This document shows, piece after piece, positions 25,081-38,319 of a DNA stretch of 64,000 nt. Made by a program: the position numbers and the translations under genes. The DNA is from Enoplolaimus lenunculus (Eukaryota; Nematoda; Enoplea; Enoplida; Thoracostomopsidae): contig JASANG010001739.1 in the NCBI GenBank assembly GCA_030248215.1, forward strand, positions 267,251 through 331,250. Direction: 5' to 3'. Positions within the stretch are counted from its first letter, which is position 1. Every line of letters begins with the position of its first letter. The notes below the pieces were generated by a model, which was not told where the DNA came from, ran no database searches, and was given only the letters and a program-made list of their open reading frames with translations.

Positions 25081-28000
25081 CTGCCGACGTGATGCAGCTA
25101 ATCAAGGTGCAAACTAAAGCTGATTCAAAATATAAATTAAGATTTTAAGAATTAAAGTTAAAATTATTTAAAATTGCCAAAATCCTCGAAAGCGAAGATA
25201 TGAAAATATGTTCTTGCGATTCTATTTTAGAATTAGATTAATATTTTTAAGTTACCTAAACAGCGAGTGGCACCATCGCTGTTGAGTGAAACAAAAAAAT
25301 TAAATTAACCTTTATGGACAAAATTGCCACTAATAAACATTTAAAAAACAGAAATAAACAATCAATAACTGCAATTTGAATTAAATCTATAGCACTTAAC
25401 AAGCAAGACTTCTTCAAATCAGCGAGTTTTTCTACAAAGCAAACATGTACGAAATGAAAGTTTATGGAATTCGACTCAAAAGCTGTATGATTAGTTAGTA
25501 TATATCTTTCTAAGTTACATCCGCGAACAAACTCAACAAAACCTGACGACTCCAGGCAACATCAATATTTTAAATACTAATATAGACATTTGCACACAGC
25601 AAATTATTTCGCCAAGTTTGAAAACAAACCAAATTTGTCAGTCAATAATTCAAAGAACAAAACGTATATACCAAATCTACCAAACCGAAACCCAATATTT
25701 ATTCACAAACTAAGCAACAAGCAACAACGCATACGAAACATAACGATAAATGTCCTAGTGAATCCAGTCAGAAAACAATTTACAGCTATAAACAACTGAA
25801 GCCAGTTAATAATAATCTTTTGCCTTCACCAGCATCAAGTTTTGGTAACAACTAACCCAAACTCATATATATACATAACACAAAAGACTTAACACTGCGC
25901 CGAATGGAACCAAAAATTATACGCAACTGAATAACTTCGAAAATTCAAACAACGCCAATCATGCCATGCTTGATAATTTTAGTCCTACAGCCAAACCTTC
26001 GAAACTAGCAACTTAGCTAATGCATATTATTATGTTATTAGTTGTTACAAAACTTTCACAATACAATAATGTATGAATGCATAAACTATAAAACTTTTCT
26101 CTCGTTTTCGTTCGTTCGTTCGTTCGTTCGTTGCTAACGCGCATTGCACCAAATATGATCACAAATGTGCGCATGAGATATTGTATGCCTCGCTAGGCTC
26201 GAAACTTTGAACCAACCGAAACACATAGATAAGGTACGTACATACACCAAAAGCTTCATCATTTATGCAATACTGTTCGTAGTTTTGTTACCTGGCACAG
26301 TCATCTATAGTCACAACTAACCCTCAAAAAGCACTTGTTGTATATTCAAACATCCAAATTTGCATGTTTGCTTGCTTGCTTGCTTGAGCTAGCTGCTAAT
26401 TTCATAAGCTTTGTCAACCAAAACAGCCCTAAGCAACATCCTATTTATTTATCAATAATAGAGATAGACCTCTAGCGCTGCTATTGGTTAACAACCCACC
26501 AGTTATGATTGAAGCGACGACAGGTTTCAGTTATGAACACTAGTGCTGCTGCTATACTACTGCTGGTAAAGTTACTTCTGTCTGTTCACACAAATTAAAA
26601 TTTATATTTTAAGTTTGGTTTATTCACACAGTTTTGGTTCGTGGTAACACTCACTGTTCAAGAGAGATCAAGTTTAATTGTTCTTTCGTCTGGTGTTTTC
26701 AACAAATATAACATTGCACCATGGTAGTAAATGGTGATGGTGATCACGATAACAGAAACGTTTAAATTTAGTTTTTTTAGAATTCAAAAGTGTTTGGTGA
26801 AATAGAAAGTCTACCTAAAATTTAATTACAGTAAAATGTAACAGTCAAAAAGGCTATGATTTGTTTCGTTTTGACTTACAACATTAGTGGTGTCATCAGC
26901 AAGATATACATATACAGTATAAATCTAAAAGTATATTTAACTACTGAGTAGAGCTTTGTACGCCCTATTACGCTTTTGAATACAGAGAAAAATTCATATA
27001 CGTATATAATACTTGGCGAACATGGATATTTAGCCAACATTTCTAAAATTGTCCATCAAATATACTAGTAAATTTTAGTTTTATCATATAACCTGTTCAA
27101 TTTGAGTTCATCCAATTAGAATTTCATACTTCACATAAATAATATATATACAAACTGCGTTACTGAGTTGAAACTTAAACTATAGGATTGTTTCTAACCT
27201 TTTCCGGTTCCACTTAAAAAGTCTTTAAAATCAACAAAAAACAAGTATTTACGTATTGCACATACATCTAGTTACCTATACAAATATGCAATCAATGTTC
27301 ATTTGATTTAAAAACAGCCTATAATGCCAGTCGTACACGCGTTGTAAATGGTATGCGCTCACGCGAATTTACGACAAAAAGATCTGTCTTTACAGAATGG
27401 CATCACACAATAACGGTACATGTACGTACCATATATAAAGCTCAAATTCTTGACCTTGAGTTCAAACAAACGCGTCTGTCGAATAGGCTTTCATTCAACA
27501 ACCAGCTTATATATGTATGTATGTACGTATGTATGTAATTTCAACTAAACAAGCTCACTCGCTCTAGTGTAATAATGAGCAAACCACGAGCTGCGCAAAA
27601 ATAATTCGTACTGCTTGATAACGTAGCGGGGCGTTGTATAAGCACCACAGACTCTCAATATCCATCACAGGACAATACCACATTTGGCTCAAGGTCATTC
27701 GAATACTAGGCTTCGCCAAGTACGAACGACAAAGCGTAACTACAATCCGCCTGGCCCAGTTAAACTGAAGCTTTATTTTCAACGCATTTACGAAGCAAGC
27801 AAGCAAGCACGCAAGCAAGCAATACCACCGAATATATAAAATAGTAAGTACATATTACACAAATGAGGTAAATATATACTAGTGTCATTATTCTAGAATA
27901 TTCTTGCAAAGAATACTATTTTACTCTTTGGCTATTGTTAGTATATATTGGCAAATTATAAATATACACGCGCGTTTGATCAATCAAAGTTGAGAGGTTC

Positions 28001-28489
28001 TGATCGCAGTAAGACATTTTGTGAATGTAATTTTATCATTGAGACATAATCTCCATTAAGCATTCGGCTATATCGAAAAGTCCTAGAAAATTCGATCCGC
28101 GTTATTTTAACACTCCAAATTTCAAGTTTTTGCGTCCAATTACAACTTATTTATATAACGTATATGTATTGAAAAGTTTTGACTACAACAAAATATTCCA
28201 TAAAACTAAGCGATAGAAATCTCCGTTTAATCACCATTTTGTGCATATCAGCGCAAGAGGCCAACATCAGAAAAATCTAATTAAAATGAAAGTCTAAAAA
28301 CAAATATTTAGTTTAATTTGTTGCAAATTACACAACACTCGCAACCCAACTTTAAGCATGCTCACAACGTCTATAAAAATTTTTTAAAAAGTACCAAAAT
28401 GTAAATGAACTGCGTAAATTGCCCTGCCTACACAAACCAGTCCTCAAGAGCAAAGCATTCATGACTGCAAACTTGGAACACTCGTTTAC
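25081..28489. other. Intergenic AT-rich sequence with tetranucleotide repeats
   Basis: No supportable gene. Short tetranucleotide runs occur: GTTC/CGTT at 26106-26132, GCTT near 26370-26386, GTAT near 27512-27536, and GCAA near 27794-27820. Confidence 0.45.
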
Positions 28490-28775
28490 CAGGGACGGAA
28501 TTCCGATTCCGCCAAAATATTCCAGTAAATTTTATTTTCCGATTCCTACCAAATGCTATTCCTACGCCGGAATTCCGACTTTTTCGGCATTGTGTTAACT
28601 ATCCCAACATTTCGACTTACAACCAAAAAAATTGAACGTTTTTGAAATTTTTACATAAACAATGAAAATGAGTATATACAAAACTAAAATGCCAATTCTG
28701 ATTCCGGTAAAAAATTGAATTCAGACTCTAAATTCCCATAACGACTGAATTTCATTCCGATTGTAACTTTGCATG
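28490..28775. mobile_element. Probable hAT-type MITE with GATTCC/TTCCGA hexamers
   Basis: The left end is CAGGGACGGAATTCCGATT. Words of the GATTCC type recur near the proposed right end (ATTCCGATTGTAAC). No clean target duplication was found, so the right limit is approximate. Confidence 0.45.
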
Positions 28776-29405
28776 CTACTGATGGTTTCAACATTTGTGC
28801 CCCTAAAATTAAGTTAATTGTATCTATGCTCACTGTGTGTATATTTACTGAAAATACATAGATAAACCTAACACTCATAAAGCGACACAGTTATATACAA
28901 TCTTAATAGCAAATCACGCAAATAACGACTCGGTCTGCCTCTGTCTATGCTTTAACGACACAAACGCATAATTTCCGCTACCAAATTTAAAGACAGATGG
29001 TCAGTTCATACAGCATGCGACAGTAAAATATATAGCAAGCAATTGAAATTCGCGTACGCCTATTTCAAATGAGGACACGTACAACGCCCAACCACCGCGT
29101 GTGTCGTGATTACAATTTCAGCTCTTCTAATTCGCAGGAAGCCTTTTGCTAGACACAGCGCTAACGCTATGCATAAAATTGTCAAATTTAAGCCGAGTTG
29201 AGATCTCAAAATTTCAATAATTCGCGTTCAAATGAACTAATTAGACTTAGGACATATGCGTTGCTGAGATGTATTTCCACTTGAACTGCATTAGCACTGA
29301 CATGAGCGTAAATGGCTAGGCTAAGGCAAGAAATGAAATTTAAATTACGTACAAAAGTATATAGATACAAAATATATAACCAATATAACAAATAGTCATT
29401 GAAAA

Positions 29406-29835
29406 TAGGGATGTGCCGATACCAAAATTTTTGCCGATGCCGATTTTTATTTTATAAATATGCCGATACCGACGCCGAAACCTATTCGAATTTTAATGTA
29501 CGATGCGTAAAGAGTAGACAAAATACAACATTTACATCATTATAAATGCGAAGACTCAAAACGCTAACAACCATAAAGGGTTGTAATTTTATAAGAACGG
29601 TTCATTTTCGTTAATTTTTTCAAACTCAAACGTAACAAAGAGATATCAGTTTCGTTGATCACAAGCACCGATATACGACAACAAATGAAATTGATAGCAT
29701 TCCTGTCACTGTTATGTGCAAAAAGTATCGGCAAAGAATCGCCCATTTTTTGCAGTGCCGATACCGATCCTCACGAAAAGTACCGATTGTTAGTAATTAC
29801 CGATGCCGAGATGTCGATTAGTCGGCACATTCCTA
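29406..29835. mobile_element. hAT-type MITE with CCGATA/CCGATG hexamers
   Basis: The left end TAGGGATGTGCCGATACC is mirrored at the right by TTAGTCGGCACATTCCTA. Tandem ACCGAT/GCCGAT words lie inside both ends. Flanking 8-mers attgaaaa and attttaaa match at 6 of 8. TAGGGATG-type ends with 8-bp duplications are typical of hAT non-autonomous elements. Confidence 0.75.
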
Positions 29836-29934
29836 ATTTTAAATACTTTGATGTTGTTTTAAACAAAACCAAACTATGTATGTACATACTACATTTCAAA
29901 GGATACAGTCATCCAGGGCGGACATGCCGCCCAC

Positions 29935-30311
29935 CAGGGATGGGAGCCTCGGTTTGGAATGTCTCGGTCTTGATTTTTTTGAGTCTCGGTGGTTTGGTAC
30001 CGATACCAGGTGAGAATTCAGTAAATGCTGGTAATTATTTAAAAAGTAGAAGTTAATATATATTGTTGAAGTGTGTGATGCCTGATGAATAAAATTTCGC
30101 TGTACATCTATCACTTGTTATAGCTACCCAATAACTACTAGCAGATATTCTGAAAAACACAAAAAAAACTATAAAAAATACTAAAAATACGAAAAAAGCA
30201 TTGGAAAGATTTCTTTTGAAAATTTTATTTTTTTCCGGTGATGACCAAAAATTTTACGAGACCGAGACTTTCATAACCGATCTCGGTTGTCACGTCTCGG
30301 TAGAATTCCTG
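29935..30311. mobile_element. Probable hAT-type MITE with TCTCGG words
   Basis: The left end CAGGGATGGGAGCCTCGG pairs loosely with the right end CTCGGTAGAATTCCTG. GTCTCGG/GAGACCG words are repeated just inside both ends. The flanking 8-mers do not match, so the limits are tentative. Confidence 0.5.
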
Positions 30312-31557
30312 ACTATAGGACTTCAGTGATGCACCCTACAGAACAGATAACCCTATATTTTCTGTATTCATAAAACGATTTTAAACTCGTCTTAATCTTT
30401 ACTTTCATTATGGTTCTTTGAAAATCAAAATAAAGATGGGGTTAAAATCGAATAAGTAGCATAAAATGTGAACTTGTTTCAAAGCTTGGTAGCAATACTG
30501 ACTGTTAATATTTTATGGCAGAGCGTATAACAAAATCAACAGTCGTCACAACGATATGTCATTCGTAAATTAAAAAGTGTTATACGTTCATTCTATATCC
30601 ATGAAAGTACCAGCGAGGGACTTCAAAAATATCACAGCCATAACATAGCACCAATGCTGCACGAAGTTCGCAAGGCTGCGTAGAGAAAGCAGTTGCACAT
30701 AAATACACACAGCGCTGAGCTATGATGTATTACAGTAGTGATTAAAATGGTTAAAACAGTGCCAAAAGCGCGATTGTTCTAACCAGCGCTGTTACTTAAT
30801 ATCTCTGAGATATTCCTGGTTCATATAGCATTGGAGACATTGAACATACAAGTTTAAAGTCTGCTAAAATTATGTTAAACTATATTGGGAGATCGATTAA
30901 CTTGCAATATGCAAACTGTGTTGGTACTAAGTGCTGGGTCCAAATTTGAAGACGTTTGAGGACAAACGTATTCAAATTTGAGGACGATTTATTAAGTTCG
31001 TTCGCATAGTCACAAATATAATGACATACAATAGAGTTGTATGGGGTAACTTCGACCCCCAGTTTCACTTAGTTTTTTGTTTCGATAATGTGTATTATGA
31101 TGTACAAGAAAGATTACTAGGACACTTTTGCACACATTCTTCAGCGTTAAACTGGTGATTTAAAGTAGGTTTTATTATTGTCGCCAATCATCGTGCCTAT
31201 TTAAACTTCATTGATGAACAAAAAATTTGATAACTTAAAACTATGGTAAACAATATACATGCAGAAGAGTATAAAAGCAATTACACATACGTACATCATG
31301 TAGCATGCACTTTATTTAGAAATTAGACAAAGACAATAAGTTAAAATAAAAATAAGACAATAATAACGAACGCAGAACATGCAAACTAATAAAACACGAC
31401 AGCACAGATAGGGAAACGAAGAAAGAATATTACCTCAAATTATAAAATACCTTGTACTCATAACAGAAAAACAATAATACCGCGTATTAGTTAAAGTGAC
31501 GCTATATTTGTTGCGCAGCACCGACCGTCGCCGGACGGCGTAGCGTATAAAAATTGT
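30312..31557. other. Downstream flank of the p53-family gene
   Basis: Nothing supportable was found. The C-terminal exons of the p53-family gene (oligomerisation region) would be expected on the minus strand here or further left, but none could be recognised. Confidence 0.4.
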
Positions 31558-34500
31558 TTATCTGCAAGGCACCACACGGCAATTCACCGCACGCCGCCGG
31601 ATAGCAATAAACTCGTCAGAAAGTATAGCGACACCCTTAATAGTATGGATTCGCGCAAGCACTGTCGACTCACCTATCAGCGTACTCCAACTGCACAACC
31701 AACGCCAGCGATTTGCGGTTGACACAAGACGAAAAACACATAAATCGAACGTGTTCCGTAAAGCGAATAATGTTACTGCTGCCACGCCGCAGAGAACTAG
31801 GCGTAGATGACCCGGGAGATATTGGCAGCGGTTGGTCACAGGTTGTGTTTGCAACTGTAGTTGCCAATGATCTATCAACTGGTATCACAATGGAATGTGC
31901 ACCGGTAGCAGGGCATGTGTCATACTTGACTGGATAATGTAAATGCGGAGGCGCTGCGTCACGTTGAGATCTAACAAATCGCTCAATTATATCACTTTGT
32001 TGCTTATCTCTTCCGCCACCGGAACCGACATCTATAATAAAACAGTAATCAAAATGATGACAGTTTTATGCGTTATAAATTGTGGACATGTTGTGCTGCT
32101 TCTACACATTTAAGTCGCATCATTTATTTACTATGCCAACACAGCACAAGATATGATAAATACATAATGTAGCGTAAGGCACAATATTCAAATTAGAAAT
32201 TAAAGGTGGAAGGCAATAAGGCAAAATAATGAACCAAGATTTCTTCTCAAACTGTATAAGATATAGTCTTTAATAGACGAGAAACGTCAAAACATGTAAC
32301 ATCATCTCAGAACACGTCTTCACCCCACCAAAAACACTATATAACATCAGATAGGTACTTTTTCCGCCATATGTATGATTTAGACACCGCGTAACTGGTT
32401 TCATTGCATCTTGATGATCAGTGTAAATGACCCGAATACGCAGTTGCAAGTGATGCCATTGTTGTACGGAGAATGGTTCATTGCGTAACAATATTTCGAT
32501 CGGAACAACATCTTCTATTCTGGCGAATAACTTTTTAAGCACATTTGAGAACTAAAATTAATAACCTTTCATTAAATAAAAAATTGTACTATAACGACAT
32601 TTATAGGAAACCATTTCAGTAATTGCTTTATCTTAAGATTAAGTTTTCATTTTTACGGTTTGTTCATATGTGTTCAACACACAAATTAACTTTTATGTAT
32701 AATATATTCGATAAGAAATATGACATACATAGCTTACCACATACGAAACAGTCTTTTTGTGCTTGATATTCTTTACTTTCGGGAAACTTATATGAAATTC
32801 AAAAGGTCCAGCTTCGTTGCCCCTAAAAAGAAAACTTCGATTGAAATCTTCGCAATTTATCAACAAATGCAACATAACCGTTTTTAACAAACACGGAAAC
32901 ATAATAGAACTTAAGGTTTAAAATTAGACCAATATTGGAATAAATTTGTTACAAAAAATTAGACGTCACTGCCGGATTGCACCCGATTAAACCTGACGAC
33001 TCAATTTCACTCAGAATACCGGGTTAAATTAGCCTGAAAACATTACCGACTACAATCTCAATTTGGACATAAATAATCAATAGTCAAATATTAATCAACC
33101 AATACCCTAGAAGCAAAGTTTCATCAACCCTGCTGATACTTTGAGCTGACGCACCGGGAGTGGCAGGCGACACTGATGGGGGATAGGAGGCGTTCTGAAA
33201 GAAAAACAGTAGTCGTTTACTAGTACCCATTACAAACATGAGTTAATTCTATCACAATAATATGATATCAACATAGTACAAAACGCAGCTGCAAATTAAA
33301 ATGCCAGGTTCCGAAACCGGATATTATGTACATCAAAATAATAAACATATGTAGACTGTAATAACATTTTGGGCCCCCACCTTTTACCAATCAAGCAAAG
33401 ATTCATAACAAAAACAGCAAGAAAACACAAGAAAGAGGAGAACCTACAATGTTCAAACGCTACAATAATTCTCGTTCTCAAACAAAAAACTCAATCCGAA
33501 AAACTAAAAATTTAAAACACTTTTATACACTAACCGCTGGACTTATGACACTACTTGAACATGAGTTTTGATTTGCAGCACGTTGTACAGCAGCAAAATT
33601 TTGGCTAACAAGGTCCTGATTAGGCAATACTTTTACCACATCTGTGTTGTGCAACGGCTTGGAAATATTCGATGTCACCACAACTTTGTCCTACAAATTG
33701 ACGTTTCATAATTTATATACATATAATATGTAGATGGCATGGTGCAACCGTAATGACGGTTCCGCTTTCGGCAATTTTTTACCTCCCGGTTCTGGTAAAT
33801 TGTTAACGGAATTAAAAATTTCGGTATAAAACTTTGGATGGTGGAAATTAAGATATTTTACTAATAACGATGATAACATTAAGTAGATTTCATTCGTATA
33901 GTATATAAACATTGACAATCGCCGAAAATAAACCGTCGAAGATAGATTGTGCTTCCGTGGATTATAAAAATCTAAAACACAGGAGATAAAGTAAATACCT
34001 ATCCCCAGCTAAGGGTTTATTTTACCAATTATACTGCAAAAAAGAAATAAAATGAATTTTTCGGCGGCATCTATTTTCCACTGTCCGATTCCGTTTCAAG
34101 TAATTGTTTCAAATTCTGGTTCCGTTTCCAGTTTCGCTAAATTGTAATTCCGGTTGCACCCTGGTAGATAGTTAGCTAAATTGACTTAGAAAGAAAAATT
34201 ACCTAGAGATGTAAAATAATTTTTACTTGAAAATTTTCCACAATAAGAAAATTACCTTTTCTAAATTTTAGAACAATTTTTGAAAAATGCCCCATTCCCC
34301 TCTGCCTACACCAATGGCTAACTAGCACCGTGCTTGAAAACATTTTCCATGGCTAGCACTGAGAATATATAGCTTACCAGCAGGGTTGCACAGAATCCAA
34401 CGATTTGACTGAATCAGAATCCATTGCTAAATTGCCGAATCCGAATCCGAATCTTGCATGTTGCAAATTTGATTTATAATTTGTTTCAAAATATCAACGC

Positions 34501-36433
34501 AATGCCAATAACATAACTTTTCAACGATAACATATTTCGTGCCCGACCTCAGTTTGGAGATTTGTGACTTGAAACAAAAATTTTTTTACTAATATAACAA
34601 AAATACTTTACTAATATAACAAGTTATTTAAAATTTTTATTGTTTAAAACAGAACAACATACGGCCAAACATTGTTGGATTCAGCTTTTAGATTCGGCTT
34701 TTTCACAACCGAATCCGAATCCGAACGACAAATTTTGCCGAATCCGAATCCGAACCTTGATGCCACCCTGCTTACTAACAGGTCCTAATATATTTTACTA
34801 AATAGCAACAAAATAATAACAAATATAAAACAAGTCAAACTTCTGACAAAAAATATAAATATAAACATTAATCAAACCCGGCAGCTCACACATTGACCAA
34901 CGACTTCACAGGATCGAAACTTATTACGGCACTTACCGGTGCACAAACTACGCCTGAAGACTGCTCATCGCAGCTATACGACGCAAATGGTAACGTATTT
35001 GAAGCATGACCAGACGGCACATCATTTACGAAACTCGGCTTCTGCGTAAAAGGTTTAGCTGCTGCAATTGGTTTACTGCTTTCCCATATTCTATCGACTG
35101 TGCTATTTTTCGTTTCAACTGGCAAAAAGCACCGCACATTTGATGTGGCCTGAAATGCAAAGAAGCGAAATTGCAGTTGATTTCTATGTTTCATGTTCGA
35201 AACATGTTCTTAGGTAGCATTAATATCCATACACAAATCTGCGCAAATTGATTTCTTTGTTCCATTTCAATTTTGACGAAAACTGCAAGAAACCTTTGGG
35301 CTCTTGCTTTTACATACTTTTCTGCACATTTAAGATTAAGGCTAAGGTTTAGGTAAATACTTAAGCAATACCTTAGACTTTGTCATAGGTAAGTTCTTTC
35401 GTAAGTCTATGAGGAGTAAACGGGGTAAAAAATTGCACGGAGTCAATAGCTCAAACACAGGACATACATATACCTTCCTTAAATGGTTATGTTAAACCAT
35501 ATTGTACAAGAATGGTTTCAGAGGCACAAGAATTTACATACAGCAACTGAGGTATTTAATTGCAAAATCAAACCATAAAACATTGTACAAAATTTAGATG
35601 AAAGCACACCAAAAAGTAAAATCATACATATTATTTTAGCAACATTCAATAAATTTAATATTTTCTATGTAGCAAACTAAGTTGTTAAAACAAAAACCTG
35701 AACATCTTCGAACATTGGCTTCCCAATTCCAGGAGTGTTTCGCGGTACAGGTCGTACAATCGTTGATGAATTAGGTGGATCACTATTAAGTTTGGGCGGA
35801 TTTGGAATCACAGGAGGAACAAATTTATCAGCCGCAACCGCCATAGTTGGAAGACCTATCGGTTGAGACTGCAAAGACATAATCGTCAATGGCATCACAT
35901 GAGCAGGAGCAAGCACTTGAGGTAGACATCTATTCGGTTCCGGATTTGAACTAGAAACACCCCTAAACAATAAATAACAAAGAACACAATATTCGCATAC
36001 ATTCACACCAAGGTAAAACCTGATTGTACAAAAATATCCAAGACAGCGTAACACGACCGATAAACAGGTAGTAAAAAAGGATTTACATCATTATTTATGG
36101 CTGCAAAAACAAAACATAATTTTTGTTACAGTATTATCAAATTCCTATTCCCTTTAGTTTTAAAGTTTGGGCTGCCCTGAAAAACAACCGCTTCAGACAC
36201 CTTAATTGCCACTAAGCATCAATAGATGTTTATACCTGGAATCCGTATTTATCAACTCTTTTGAACTAACACCAGTGCGGGCGTCCATTACGGCGCCTTC
36301 AAATTCTTTCATCAAAGAGGCCACAATTCCATCTGACAATCCGCTAATTACAGAACACGCTGATTTATCTGAGCCCTGTGTGGAAGATATTCCAGCCGAA
36401 TCTTGCCGGTTTAAGTTTGCAGGATCCATACGC
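31558..36433 (-). CDS. p53/p63/p73-family transcription factor (nine proposed exons; C terminus unresolved)
   Basis: Proposed exons: 36433-36236 (ATG at 36429), 35962-35698, 35149-34937, 33690-33535, 33194-33106, 32822-32738, 32551-32359, 32031-31674, and tentatively 31611-31558. The first eight join in phase with GT-AG ends and encode about 517 residues. Residues 1-300 are Pro/Ser/Thr-rich and probably disordered. The DNA-binding core starts near residue 310 (AGPFEFHISFPKVKNIKHKK). Family landmarks are VLKKLFARIEDVVPIEI, AMKPVTRCLNH, TGAHSIVIP and VRFMCFSSCVNRK. All four zinc ligands are present (C390, H393, C497, C501), as is the minor-groove arginine equivalent to human R248 (R504). An extra loop of about 30 residues precedes MCFSSC. 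The last piece reads VNCRVVPC, like human VRVCAC with R273, but its junction to the previous exon is off by one base with canonical sites. No oligomerisation domain was found. Known role: DNA-damage or germline quality-control transcription in the nucleus. Confidence 0.85.
33738..34163. mobile_element. hAT-type MITE, family A2, in a p53-family intron
   Basis: It begins CATGGTGCAACCG and ends AATTCCGGTTGCACCCTG. Flanks gtagatgg and gtagatag match at 7 of 8. It lies in the intron between 34937 and 33690. Confidence 0.88.
34381..34770. mobile_element. hAT-type MITE, family C (TTCGGA hexamers), in the same p53-family intron
   Basis: It begins CAGGGTTGCACAGAATCC and ends CTTGATGCCACCCTG. CCGAAT words are repeated at both ends. 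Flanks cttaccag and cttactaa match at 6 of 8. This is the longest family C copy in the window (390 bp). Confidence 0.85.
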
Positions 36434-36440
36434 CTAATAA
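36434..36440 (-). promoter_or_regulatory. 3' splice-site-like sequence just upstream of the p53-family ATG
   Basis: TTATTAG ends four bases before the ATG at 36429. It could be a spliced-leader trans-splice acceptor or the end of an intron in the 5' untranslated region. The sequence alone does not separate the two. Confidence 0.4.
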
Positions 36441-36597
36441 ACATTAAATTTGAGCACACTCATACACATTTAATACGATTTACAGCTTCCTATAAGAAAT
36501 TAATCGTATTATAATGCCATAGCTCTATTTAATGCATGAATACGAAAGAACTTTGAAAGACCGGTGAATTTATGCTTGAAACTTTTATACTTCAATA

Positions 36598-36668
36598 TAT
36601 CCGTTTTCCGTTTGCGTCATCTTGATAACGATCCGTTTCCGTTATTTTTACTATCCGTTTACACTCTG
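36598..36668. mobile_element. Fragment of a MITE with TCCGTT hexamers
   Basis: ATCCGTTTTCCG and GATCCGTTTCCGTT words lead into a right end TCCGTTTACACTCTG, resembling the ...TTGCACCCTG ends of family A. The left end was not found. Confidence 0.45.
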
Positions 36669-36699
36669 CTGAGTCCCCCAGCCGCCCTCTGCCTATGGA

Positions 36700-36860
36700 C
36701 CCGTGAAACCTACACCCGAGACTACGCCTATAAGCCTAAGCTTAAGCTCAAGCCAGAGCCTTAACCTCGGTCAACAGCCTTAAGCGTAAACGTCGCTGAA
36801 TAGCTTAAGCTCAAAACTCAGACTTAAAGCTAAGTGAGAGAGCGACCCTAAGCCTCAGCA
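36700..36860. repeat. Degenerate TAAGCC-type (TTAGGC complement) repeat patch
   Basis: Words such as ATAAGCCTAAGCTTAAGC and CCTAAGCC recur irregularly. This resembles the interiors of the elements at 41398, 52442 and 59876, but no ends were recognised. Confidence 0.5.
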
Positions 36861-38319
36861 CAAGCTCATTCTTATTTTCGTTCCCACATTGGATTTCCCA
36901 AAAAACTGGAATATTTGGGATATTGCGATTTTACGAAATTAGGAGGACCCTGTTCTATAGATGGCCCATATTTCCATTACGAAACTAAATTATATAAGGC
37001 TATCCTGTTTTTTGGTAAGACTGAAACAGAGTAGGCTTAGATTTTAGAATATATTTTTCCACACGCTTTTCGGCTTAGTTTTACACTTTTTCAATGCTTA
37101 TGCTTAAGAATATACTTATTGCTTATCTACAGTTAGGGCCCTAAACGCAAGAATGGCCCCAAAGTTTATAAACACAAGAAAATTTCACAACTCAAAACAC
37201 GGTTATCTACGACAAAAATAGTGTCGAGCCAGAGCTTGTTTTTCTGCACGATGTAGATTTCAGATTCCCCATTATATACGTATAACCGGAAATGTGCCTC
37301 CGGCTCCGACAGAAAATCAATCGCCAACTCATGGGAAAATTTTTGTCGGCGGGAGGCTGCGCAAAATTACGTAGTTATTTGATTTTGCATCTAATTGATT
37401 TGATTTATACATTTGGAAAATTTTGAAACCTTTAGCTGCCAGATTTCTCAAAACGATGAATAAAACTAACTTTTTGCAAAAAGTTCACATTATCCTCTAA
37501 GTTAGCAAAAATAACGTAATTTACTACTAATTTTGCTCCACCTTCGGCAATATTTGTTGATTTCCGACTTCTGTTTTTTCACCTCCGGAGGTGCCATGCT
37601 ATATATAAACACTGCCCCGAAGGAACATGTGAAACAAGTGCCGACCTGTGTTGTGCACAAGACACGAACCGGCCGGCCGGTATTTAGATTTCGATTTTAA
37701 AAATGTTAGCTCCAAACTGAAATGTTGCATATGGTTGCAGTTGTCTTCTAGACAACTCGTGTGGTGAGATAAACCGCTTGATGTTCAGAATTGCCTTCTA
37801 GAAAATAAAGTTAAAACCTTCACTAGCGCATATAAAAAATTAAATATTTTGACAATACTCAAATTTCCTCACCGATGAGACGACTCTGAAACGTAAAAAT
37901 TTTATAGCTAAAACGAAATTGTAGTCATTACCACAAAACGTCACAAATGTGTAACATAACCACTGGCAAAATTTTTAGGCGTAGGTAAGCCGGACATATA
38001 TTTAACTAAATTTCTAAGCCTAAACGTGACTTTCACAATTAAATTCAACTCCTGTAAGCTCTATATCATCAAAACCGTGACAAAAGAACTTTACTTTAAG
38101 GACATATTATATAAATAGTACATGAACATACATTGAGCGAAATTAGGTACATTTTGCGTTTCCATTTGAAATATAAGCATATCCACCAAGCCAAAATATA
38201 TATACATACATTGTTCGACATGTCACAAACCAGATTATTGCTTAATATATACAGAAATAGGCCAATGTTACTTTTAGGGGCAGGAGCATACAAAATTTCA
38301 CTACTGAAATTGTCCAGTA
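36861..38319. other. Spacer with scattered CTCCGG words
   Basis: No gene was recognised. Around 37290-37360 and 37540-37605 there are CCTCCGGCTCCG and CACCTCCGGAGGTGCC words, probably remains of family D elements. Confidence 0.4.

Noticed and set aside
29655-30056. 133-codon plus-strand frame
   Set aside because: It runs across two transposon ends (29406-29835 and 29935-30311) and shows no protein family.
33130-33135. GTTGAT donor after AGCAGG as the end of the fifth p53-family exon
   Set aside because: It would put the next exon one base out of phase. The GTATTG donor after 33106 restores the frame and is the better site.
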